A stretch of 64,000 bases of DNA, from assembly GCA_044360075.1 (NCBI GenBank), contig JBIKLA010000004.1, forward strand, positions 1 to 64,000. Direction: 5' to 3'. The DNA is from OMII01 sp947467385. Its GTDB lineage: Bacteria > Bdellovibrionota_C > UBA2361 > OMII01. Both the position numbers and the translations under genes were made by a program. Below are positions 1 through 5,418 of the stretch, in pieces. Each line of letters opens with the position of its first letter. Position 1 is the stretch's first letter. The notes beneath the pieces were generated by a model. That model ran no database searches and was not told where the DNA came from. It was given only the letters and a program-made list of their open reading frames with translations.

Positions 1-371
1 TGACCTGCCGTTAATTCAAATCCTCGCACAGCCAGGTTTGAATCGGGGCAACTTGACCTGCCGTTAATTCAAATCCTGGCGCAGCCAGGTTTGAATCGGG
101 GCAACTTGACCTGCCGTTAATTCAAATCCTGGCGCAGCCAGGTTTGAATCGGAGCAACTTGACCTGCCGTTAATTCAAATCCTCGCACAGCCAGGTTTGA
201 ATCGGGGCAACTTGACCTGCCGTTAATTCAAATCCTGGCGCAGCCAGGTTTGAATCGGAGCAACACGGCCTGCCGTTAATTCAAATCCTCGCACAGCCAG
301 GTTTGAATCGGGGCAACTTGACCTGCCGTTAATTCAAATCCTGCCGCAGCCAGGTTTGAATCGGGGCAACA
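1..371. repeat. Left tandem array, 7 copies of a 53-bp palindromic repeat (family A)
   Basis: Seven units start at 1, 54, 107, 160, 213, 266 and 319, exactly 53 bp apart; the array runs off the left edge of the window. Each unit holds an imperfect inverted repeat, TTCAAATCCTGGC then a 3-nt loop then GCCAGGTTTGAA, with one bulged T in the first arm. Copies vary mainly at the tip of the stem (CTGGCGCAG, CTCGCACAG or CTGCCGCAG). The same unit is found in the opposite orientation at 1334-1516, on the other side of the tRNA cluster. No coding function is visible. The function of the array is not known to me. Confidence 0.9.
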
Positions 372-486
372 CCGCCAAGTTCACATAGGAAGCCTCAGCG
401 GGGTCCAGGTGCCCCTGGCCGTCATGCGAATCTTGGCAACGCCAAGTTCGCATAGGAGACGCCCGCCAAGTTCGCATAGGAAGCTA
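372..486. repeat. Left mosaic of hairpin repeats (module C plus family B arms)
   Basis: Positions 373-423 are a 51-bp module present again in inverted orientation at 1281-1331 (49 of 51 positions identical by my alignment) and at 1518-1568. It contains a small hairpin CCAGG-4 nt-CCTGG whose changes between copies fall in the loop. It is followed by family B arms (ATGCGAATCTTGGC and GCCAAGTTCGCAT). The array ends about 5 nt from the 3' end of the adjacent tRNA-Ser gene. Confidence 0.8.
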
Positions 487-577
487 CGGAGAGAGGGGGA
501 TTCGAACCCCCGATACAGCTTTTGGGCCGTATAACGATTTAGCAAACCGCCGCCTTCAGCCACTCGGCCATCTCTCC
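487..577 (-). tRNA. tRNA-Ser (GCT)
   Basis: A 91-nt class II tRNA on the minus strand. The acceptor stem GGAGAGA pairs with TCTCTCC and is followed by discriminator G. It has the serine-type D arm (TGGCCGAGTGGC), an anticodon loop with GCT, a long variable arm and the T loop GGTTCGAATCC. No CCA is encoded; the next bases are TAG, then a palindromic repeat begins about 5 nt downstream. It decodes AGC/AGT codons. Confidence 0.95.
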
Positions 578-621
578 ACGCGGGAAACAACGGAAGAATT
601 TTACGAAACTGACTGTAAAAT

Positions 622-698
622 TGGCGCGCCCTGGAGGATTCGAACCACCGACCTTCTGATTCGTAGTCAGATGCTCTATCCAGCTGAGCTAAGAGCGC
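622..698 (-). tRNA. tRNA-Arg (ACG), CCA encoded
   Basis: A 77-nt tRNA including an encoded CCA at its 3' end. Acceptor stem GCGCTCT pairs with AGGGCGC, discriminator is G. The D arm (AGCTCAGCTGGATAGAGC) and the anticodon stem-loop CTGACTACGAATCAG give anticodon ACG; the A at position 34 would be read as inosine after TadA deamination (family knowledge). The T stem holds one T-T mismatch. It lies about 44 nt upstream of tRNA-Ser(GCT) and is probably co-transcribed with it. Confidence 0.93.
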
Positions 699-818
699 GC
701 GAGCTGGGCAAGGTATCAAATCCGTGGGATTTTTCAAGGCAACTCGCATGATTGGCGATAGGCCCCCTAAACCGTTGCTTATTATGGAAGATTTACGATA
801 CCCTGTCGCCGCTCAAGC
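699..818. promoter_or_regulatory. Divergent promoter region between the two tRNA pairs
   Basis: The 120 bp separate two minus-strand tRNA genes from two plus-strand ones, so both promoters should lie here. A GATACC hexamer sits 16 nt before the plus-strand tRNA-Ser and 13 nt before the minus-strand tRNA-Arg. On the plus strand it is preceded at 16 nt by TTGCTT, a fair -35 candidate. The minus-strand -35 is unclear. The assignment is inference from spacing only. Confidence 0.35.
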
Positions 819-908
819 GGAAGGGTGGCCGAGTGGTTGATGGCGCCGGTCTTGAAAACCGGAATACCGGAAACGGTATCGGGGGTTCGAATCCCTTCCC
901 TTCCGCCA
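819..908 (+). tRNA. tRNA-Ser (TGA), CCA encoded
   Basis: A class II serine tRNA, 87 nt plus an encoded CCA at 906-908. Acceptor GGAAGGG pairs with CCCTTCC, discriminator G. The anticodon loop CTTGAAA has TGA, the long variable arm contains the ACCGGAAACGGT hairpin, and the T loop is GGTTCGAATCC. It decodes UCA and other UCN codons. Confidence 0.95.
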
Positions 909-951
909 CTTCACTGAGGCGCTTCATTAGTTGAGGTGCCTGAGTGAAGTG
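907..951 (+). other. Strong hairpin immediately after tRNA-Ser(TGA)
   Basis: CACTTCACT at 907-915 pairs with AGTGAAGTG at 943-951, and AGGC/GCCT extends the stem after one mismatch. It begins inside the CCA end of the tRNA. There is no U tract, so it looks more like a processing or stabilising structure in the trailer between two tRNAs than a simple terminator. Confidence 0.55.
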
Positions 952-1010
952 AAGCAACGAGGCCTGTTCCGTAAGGGAGCAGCCCCCTCGTAGGTATCAC
1001 AAGTTTTTGT

Positions 1011-1098
1011 GGAGAGATGGCCGAGTGGCTGAAGGCGCACGCTTGGAAAGCGTGTATAGGCTTATCCCCTATCGGGGGTTCGAATCCCCCTCTCTCCG
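1011..1098 (+). tRNA. tRNA-Ser (GGA)
   Basis: An 88-nt class II serine tRNA. Acceptor GGAGAGA/TCTCTCC, discriminator G, anticodon GGA in the loop CTTGGAAAG, long variable arm. Acceptor, D arm and T arm are nearly identical to the tRNA-Ser(GCT) at 487-577. Like that gene it lacks an encoded CCA and is followed within about 5 nt by palindromic repeats. Confidence 0.95.
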
Positions 1099-1103
1099 TA
1101 TAC

Positions 1104-1280
1104 TCCTATGCGAACTTGGCGGAGCCAAGATTCGCATGACGGCGGCCTCTCTCCTATGCGAACTTGGCGGAGCCAAGATTCGCATGACGGCGGCCTCTCT
1201 CCTATGCGAACTTGGCGGAGCCAAGATTCGCATGACGGCGGCCTCTCTCCTATGTGAACTTTGCAAGCAAAGATTCACAT
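1104..1280. repeat. Right array, 4 copies of a 48-bp palindromic repeat (family B)
   Basis: Units start at 1104, 1152, 1200 and 1248, spaced exactly 48 bp. Each has ATGCGAACTTGGC, a short loop and GCCAAGATTCGCAT, a 13-bp stem with one bulged A. The fourth copy is diverged but still paired: ATGTGAACTTTGC with GCAAAGATTCACAT, which shows compensatory changes. Small reading frames through the array on both strands are by-products of the tandem repetition. Confidence 0.9.
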
Positions 1281-1333
1281 GACGGCCAGGGGACCCTGGA
1301 CCCCGCTGAGGCTTCCTATGTGAACTTGGCGTT
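1281..1333. repeat. Module C, inverted copy of 373-423
   Basis: Positions 1281-1331 are the reverse complement of 373-423 with two mismatches, both in the loop of the CCAGG/CCTGG hairpin. The tRNA cluster is therefore bracketed by inverted copies of a 51-bp module about 860 bp apart. The module also carries the B-type arm TATGTGAACTTGGCG. Confidence 0.85.
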
Positions 1334-1516
1334 GTTGCCCCGATTCAAACCTGGCTGCGCCACGATTTGAATTAACGGCAAGCCAAGATTCACAGTTGCC
1401 CCGATTCAAACCTGGCTGCGCCACGATTTGAATTAACGGCAAGCCAAGATTCACAGTTGCCCCGATTCAAACCTGGCTGCGCCACGATTTGAATTAACGG
1501 CAGGTCAAGATTCGCA
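1334..1516. repeat. Right array, 3 copies of a 61-bp repeat (family A nested with B arm)
   Basis: Units start at 1334, 1395 and 1456, spaced 61 bp. Each holds the family A palindrome in the orientation opposite to the array at 1-371, followed by AAGCCAAGATTCACA, a family B 3' arm. The first copy lies between the B 5' arm at 1317-1330 and a B 3' arm at 1381-1394, so hairpin A sits in the loop of hairpin B. Confidence 0.85.
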
Positions 1517-1809
1517 TGACGGCCAGGTGCTCCTGGACCCCGCTGAGGCTTCCTATGCGAACTTGGCGTTGTTGCGCCGGTTTGAACTTGGCCGTTTTGC
1601 TCCGATTCAAAACTGGCTCCCTCCACGATTTAAACTAACGGCTTCGTGTAATCAAATACGCGAAAAACCTATCTGAACGCTTCGGCATTAACGCGCGATT
1701 GCGAGATTACGTCAGTTCCGACTCGGATCAGAAAACATCTTCAACCACTACGAGGAGTCCTCGTGCCGGGGGTAGTCACGCGCCGCTCCTCCTGCCCTAG
1801 AAGAGCTTT
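1517..1809. repeat. Third module C copy, degenerate repeats, then unique DNA
   Basis: 1518-1568 is another module C with loop TGCT in its CCAGG/CCTGG hairpin. 1569-1640 holds diverged family A units (for example CGATTCAAAACTGG). From about 1640 the sequence is unique and I see no gene. ACGAGGA/TCCTCGT near 1750 is a short palindrome. CCTAGAA/TTCTAGG at 1796-1814 overlaps the stop codon of the next minus-strand gene and may act as a 3' end hairpin, though it lacks a T run. Confidence 0.6.
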
Positions 1810-2355
1810 CTAGGAGGCCTGAGACAGGTCGCAGAGAGTCTTAATCATCGGGAAGCCAACCACGGCTCCAGCGACAGGTTTCGGCTCGCCATTGGGGACA
1901 TATCCGCCCCGCGTGTAGAACATCCGCGCTGTGCGGGTGCTAAACAGCGAAATCCGTTCGTGACCAAGGCGCTTGGCCTCGGCCTCCAGGGAGCTCAAAA
2001 GCCGTAATCCATTTCCCTGACCGATGGCTTCAGGAACCAGGTAGCAGAGATCGATAACGCGATTAGCCCGATTGTACACAGCCGCCCCTAGCAGCTGCCC
2101 TAAGCCGCCTTCCAGGACGAGGAAAAAATTCTCAGAATCACGTATCCAGGACCCCACTTTGTCTGGGGTCTTGTTGCCGCACCAGCTCTCAAGAAGCGCC
2201 TGGTCAAAGCGGTGATCCTGCACGCACACTTCGCGCACCGATCGCTTGAGCACTTCGCACACACCCTCGGCATCGGCTTCTTGAGCAACCCGCACCACGG
2301 TCCCTTTTTTTTGAAGCGCCCCCGTCCCGTTTTCTTGAAACGAATGTGCTGTCAT
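1810..2355 (-). CDS. GNAT family N-acetyltransferase
   Basis: A 181-residue protein with a GNAT fold. A central acetyl-CoA loop can be read around VPEAIGQGNGLRLL (the Q-x-x-G-x-G type), followed by a helix and strand (ERISLFSTRTARMFYTRGGY). FYTRGGY is the usual C-terminal 'F-Y-x-x-x-G-F/Y' element. The substrate cannot be told from sequence. I chose the ATG at 2355 because a G-rich Shine-Dalgarno-like run (AGGGGGGG) lies just upstream; an in-frame ATG at 2373 and a longer frame exist but lack such a site. It is probably transcribed alone, as the next gene on the same strand (mtnN) ends about 170 bp upstream. Confidence 0.8.
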   Translation of the reverse strand: MTAHSFQENGTGALQKKGTVVRVAQEADAEGVCEVLKRSVREVCVQDHRFDQALLESWCGNKTPDKVGSWIRDSENFFLVLEGGLGQLLGAAVYNRANRVIDLCYLVPEAIGQGNGLRLLSSLEAEAKRLGHERISLFSTRTARMFYTRGGYVPNGEPKPVAGAVVGFPMIKTLCDLSQAS

Positions 2356-2525
2356 GGCGTGCCCCCCCCTCATGAGAATCCGAAGTCTGATTATGCACTC
2401 AACTCGGGCATAATCGGGTGACAATAGCTCAAGAAACGCCACCAAGGGCTCTGAAGAGAATTCGGAAAAAGCCTGCTCCCCCTCAAAATGCTGATATGAC
2501 AAGGAAGAGGCCCGCAGCCGCTGGG

Positions 2526-3284
2526 CTACGCCAGCCGTGCTATGCACCCCGCCACGAGCCGGTCGGCTCCCACCGCGGCGGCGGATTGTATGAAGGCCTT
2601 GAAGTCAAACGCCGCGTCGATATCGGCTGAGTCCGATATTATTCTCGCTACGGCGAAGGGCACGCCCTGCTCGACGCACACCTGCGCGACGGCGGCACCC
2701 TCCATCTCAACACAGAGGAGCTCCGGCAGAAGGGCCTTAAGCTCCTTGCGCTCATGATCCTCATTAATAAAGCGGTCTCCACTCGCGATGAGTCCTGTGT
2801 GCACCGACGGAGTGCGAAGCGCGAGCTTGCTGACGACTTCAGTGTATGCCGGATCCGTCAGCACAGAGCCGGCCGAAGCCTCGACGATTTTTGTGAGCTC
2901 CGCACACGGCGCAAGCTCAGCGCGGTCGAGGAGCGGGATGTCGAAGCGCCGATACCCCATGACGCCCTTGAGATCGATGTCGTACTGAACAAGCGAACGC
3001 GCAACGACGATGTCCCCAATCTTGGCGTGCGCGCCGATTCCTCCGGCGACGCCGGTCAGGAGAACTGCCTCAACCCCGAAAGACTGTATCAGCGTCGTGG
3101 CGGTGGAGGCAGCGGCAACCTTGCCGATGCGCGAACACACGAGCACAACCTCGATCGCACCTGACGTGGCTACCAAGAACTCTCGTGGGCCGATCGCCTG
3201 AAGCTTTTTCGCACCGAAGCGGGACGCAAGGAGCGCAAACTCCTCAGGCATTGCAGCGATTATTCCGACGCGTGAAAAGGGCAT
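2526..3284 (-). CDS. mtnN: 5'-methylthioadenosine/S-adenosylhomocysteine nucleosidase
   Basis: A 252-residue protein of the PNP/UDP phosphorylase superfamily, near the upper end of the usual length for Pfs/MtnN (about 230). It hydrolyses MTA and SAH to adenine plus the thioribose compound, recycling products of polyamine and SAM metabolism in the cytosol. Visible signatures are GIIAAMPEE at the N terminus (catalytic Glu region), LLTGVAGG, the nucleoside-binding VEMEGAAVA with the ribose-binding Met-Glu, and IISDSAD with the catalytic Asp. Its neighbour upstream on the same strand is a SpeG homologue, so the two may share a polyamine/SAM context; this link is inference. Confidence 0.92.
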   Translation of the reverse strand: MPFSRVGIIAAMPEEFALLASRFGAKKLQAIGPREFLVATSGAIEVVLVCSRIGKVAAASTATTLIQSFGVEAVLLTGVAGGIGAHAKIGDIVVARSLVQYDIDLKGVMGYRRFDIPLLDRAELAPCAELTKIVEASAGSVLTDPAYTEVVSKLALRTPSVHTGLIASGDRFINEDHERKELKALLPELLCVEMEGAAVAQVCVEQGVPFAVARIISDSADIDAAFDFKAFIQSAAAVGADRLVAGCIARLA

Positions 3285-3327
3285 AGCTCAGCGGTATTTG
3301 GCGCTTAAGGTCACGCCGTAGTGTGCG

Positions 3328-4032
3328 CTACTTTTGGGGCAGAACGCTACTGCCGTCTTTCGCTTCGACAGAAAGCAGCACGGGCTTGATGACGCTTGGC
3401 TCACCAGCCGGAGCCGCCGCCTTGTACACGACGGACCGGCTTTTGCGGGCCGGCACGCGGCGCTTGAGGTCCTCGGACTCGAATCCCACCGCATCGTTGA
3501 GGCGGCTCTTCAGCCGACGCCACTGAGTCTCAAAGAGGCACATGCGCTCGACGTCGACATACTCTCCGTTGCGGAAGTATTCGCGCTTGAGGCGGCACTC
3601 TTTCTTAAAGCCCGCAAACTTGTAGATGTTGAGCCCCGGTGTGTTGTCCGGCAGGAGCACCAGGTAGACCTTGTACAGGTTAAGGATATCGAAGGCGTAC
3701 TTGATGCCGAGCACGAAGCCCTGCTTCCCGAAGCCCTTCGCCTGGTGCCTCTCGTCGATGATTATATCTACCTCACAGCGGCGATTGATCTCGTCGATCT
3801 CAATCAAGCTCAACACTCCAACGCTAGCCCCGGTTGCGGTCTCCTCAATGACGAAGCGACGCTCCGTGGTGTTGTGGACGTACTTCTCGTAGAGGTCCTC
3901 AAGCTCGCGGAGGGTCTCAAAGGGCTCCTCGAAGAAGTAGTTCATCGTCTTGTAGTTGTTGTGCAAGCGGTGCAGGAAGATCAGATCCGCCTTTTCAAGC
4001 GCCCTCAGTTGGAGTGTTCGTCCCTTAATCAT
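3328..4032 (-). CDS. speG: Spermidine N1-acetyltransferase, SpeG-like, with C-terminal tail
   Basis: A 234-residue GNAT protein. Residues 8-172 line up well with E. coli SpeG: LRALEKADL, a YFFEEPFET polyamine-loop segment, ERRFVIE, the acetyl-CoA loop HQAKGFGKQG (about 96-105), LNLYKVYLVL and NIYKFAGF, where the Tyr matches the catalytic Tyr of the family. It would acetylate spermidine or spermine with acetyl-CoA in the cytosol and relieve polyamine toxicity. Unusual is a 60-residue basic, low-complexity C-terminal tail not found in typical SpeG (about 186 residues). The start at 4032 gives the normal N terminus; the frame continues upstream without homology. Confidence 0.82.
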   Translation of the reverse strand: MIKGRTLQLRALEKADLIFLHRLHNNYKTMNYFFEEPFETLRELEDLYEKYVHNTTERRFVIEETATGASVGVLSLIEIDEINRRCEVDIIIDERHQAKGFGKQGFVLGIKYAFDILNLYKVYLVLLPDNTPGLNIYKFAGFKKECRLKREYFRNGEYVDVERMCLFETQWRRLKSRLNDAVGFESEDLKRRVPARKSRSVVYKAAAPAGEPSVIKPVLLSVEAKDGSSVLPQK

Positions 4033-4241
4033 ACTTCGTCGTGCTCGTGAATCTGTTTGCCCTCTCTGAGAGGCGGCTGGACCGCGCTGGAGGGGTGGCG
4101 AGACTATAGCCCAGCCAAGATAGGGAATTGGAGAAAGTCTCCTCATGCCCTGACTAACAAGCTGATTATATTGGCTATATTTTTATTTTTTCCAATCCGG
4201 ATGGTTTTTCTAAGGGTGCGAAACCTCGATCCAGACCCCGC

Positions 4242-4262
4242 AAAAAGCCCTCGAGGGGCTTC
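4242..4262 (-). terminator. Rho-independent terminator of the GT2 gene
   Basis: On the minus strand AAGCCC-CTCGA-GGGCTT forms a 6-bp stem followed by a T run. It begins at the stop codon of the glycosyltransferase gene and would end its transcript before speG, about 230 bp away. Confidence 0.7.
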
Positions 4263-5055
4263 AGTTAAGTCGGCCCTCGGAAACCTCAGCCGCTGGCGTA
4301 CCGGAGGTTGAAGTCACCTCTTCGGCTCGCGGCTGATGCTCGCTGGCGACGAATTTCTTGGGGCACCTTCGAAGCAGGTTGTACTTGAGGATGCAGTAAA
4401 TGGCGCGGAATCCATCCTTCCAGCCGATCTTCTTGCCTTCGGCATACGTGCGGCCGTAGTACGAGATGCCGACCTCGTAGATCCTGCACTCCATGGCCGC
4501 AACCTTCGCCGTAATCTCGGGCTCAAAGCCGAAGCGGGCCTCCTCGATCTCGATTGACTGGATAACCTCGCGACGGAAGAGCTTGTAGCAGGTCTCCATG
4601 TCGGTCAGGTTGAGGTTTGTGAACATGTTCGAGAGAAGCGTCAGGAACCGATTCCCCATCATGTGCCAGAAGTAGACAACTCGGTGAGGCTGCGCACCGA
4701 TAAACCGAGATCCAAAAACGACATCCGCCCGACCCTTCTCAATCGGGTCCATGAGCACCGGGTACTCCTGGGGGTCGTACTCAAGGTCGGCATCCTGAAC
4801 GATTACGACGTCGCCGGTGACGTGCTTAAAGCCTGTCCTGAGCGCCGCTCCCTTGCCCTGGTTCACCTCGTGGTAAACGATCTTGTCGACCTGGGGCGCT
4901 ATCTGGGTTCGAAGCACCTCCTGGGTGCCGTCGGTTGAGCAGTCATCGACGATCACTATCTCTCTGTCCCGGATCGGGGCGTTCTTCACCGCAGTCACTA
5001 TCTGCTGAATCGTTGAGCGCTCGTTGTAACAGGGGATAACTATAGAGAGTTTCAT
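4261..5055 (-). CDS. Glycosyltransferase family 2 (polyprenyl-phosphate sugar transferase type)
   Basis: A 264-residue GT-A enzyme. The nucleotide-sugar site is clear: IVIPCYNE at the start, EIVIVDDCSTDGT, then GKGAALRTGF and VIVQDADLEYDP with the DxD-like metal site, and DMETCYKLFRREV. This pattern is that of dolichol/undecaprenyl-phosphate mannosyl or glucosyl transferases (DPM1-like) without the C-terminal membrane domain. It would load a sugar on a lipid carrier at the inner membrane face; PMT/ArnT-like enzymes such as the membrane protein at 11582-13222 use such donors. That functional link is inference. The last 25 residues are low-complexity. Confidence 0.85.
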   Translation of the reverse strand: MKLSIVIPCYNERSTIQQIVTAVKNAPIRDREIVIVDDCSTDGTQEVLRTQIAPQVDKIVYHEVNQGKGAALRTGFKHVTGDVVIVQDADLEYDPQEYPVLMDPIEKGRADVVFGSRFIGAQPHRVVYFWHMMGNRFLTLLSNMFTNLNLTDMETCYKLFRREVIQSIEIEEARFGFEPEITAKVAAMECRIYEVGISYYGRTYAEGKKIGWKDGFRAIYCILKYNLLRRCPKKFVASEHQPRAEEVTSTSGTPAAEVSEGRLN

Positions 5056-5418
5056 TGTTTAGCTCGTCTCGACCTCTTTCGGGTATAGCAGGTCTCCCAC
5101 GGGTTTGAAAGACAGATGGGTTCTGCCCCCGGCGAGCCGCTGGCTCAGCGCTCAATCATTACGAAGCGAGATCGCGGCAGCATCAAGAGGCGGGCAGGTT
5201 CTCCCCGGAGGCTTTCGAGCGGGGGCGTTCACGCTCCCGTGCAGCAGACAGATTCCGACCCATCCGAACACCCAAAAGGGTCATCCGGAAGCCGGCTCTA
5301 GCGCCCCGTTTTGGGCTCTCTTTCGCAACCCCAAAACAGCACAAAAACGGCTAATTTTATTGGGTTTCTACGCTTATTCTCCCTTGAACTGACCCCCTCC
5401 ATCTCCTATGCTTCCCGA
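5056..5418. other. Intergenic region between divergent GT2 and gyrA genes
   Basis: 363 bp without a convincing gene. It should hold promoters for both neighbours. An inverted repeat GTTTTGGG (5308-5315) / CCCAAAAC (5330-5337) lies about 80 bp before the gyrA start and could be a leader hairpin or operator. The reading frame of gyrA stays open upstream to 5311 but has no GyrA homology there. No -10/-35 pair stands out. Confidence 0.4.

Noticed and set aside
1..371. Regularly spaced repeats that might be a CRISPR array
   Set aside because: The full 53-bp unit is repeated head to tail with no unique spacers, and no cas genes are present.
1007..1282. Reading frames of 60-90 codons through tRNA and repeat DNA on both strands
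   Set aside because: They result from in-phase tandem repeats (48 bp is a multiple of 3) and from stop-poor tRNA genes; no ribosome sites or homology.
1..1640. Integron attC sites, because the repeats are bulged palindromes
   Set aside because: The repeats do not show the conserved RYYYAAC/GTTRRRY ends in the right places, no gene cassettes lie between them, and no integrase gene is seen.
2204..2630. Frames on both strands overlapping the GNAT and mtnN genes
   Set aside because: They lack homology and lie over or between better supported genes.
5311..5418. Upstream extension of gyrA
   Set aside because: The 36 extra codons have no GyrA similarity and the standard N terminus begins at 5419.
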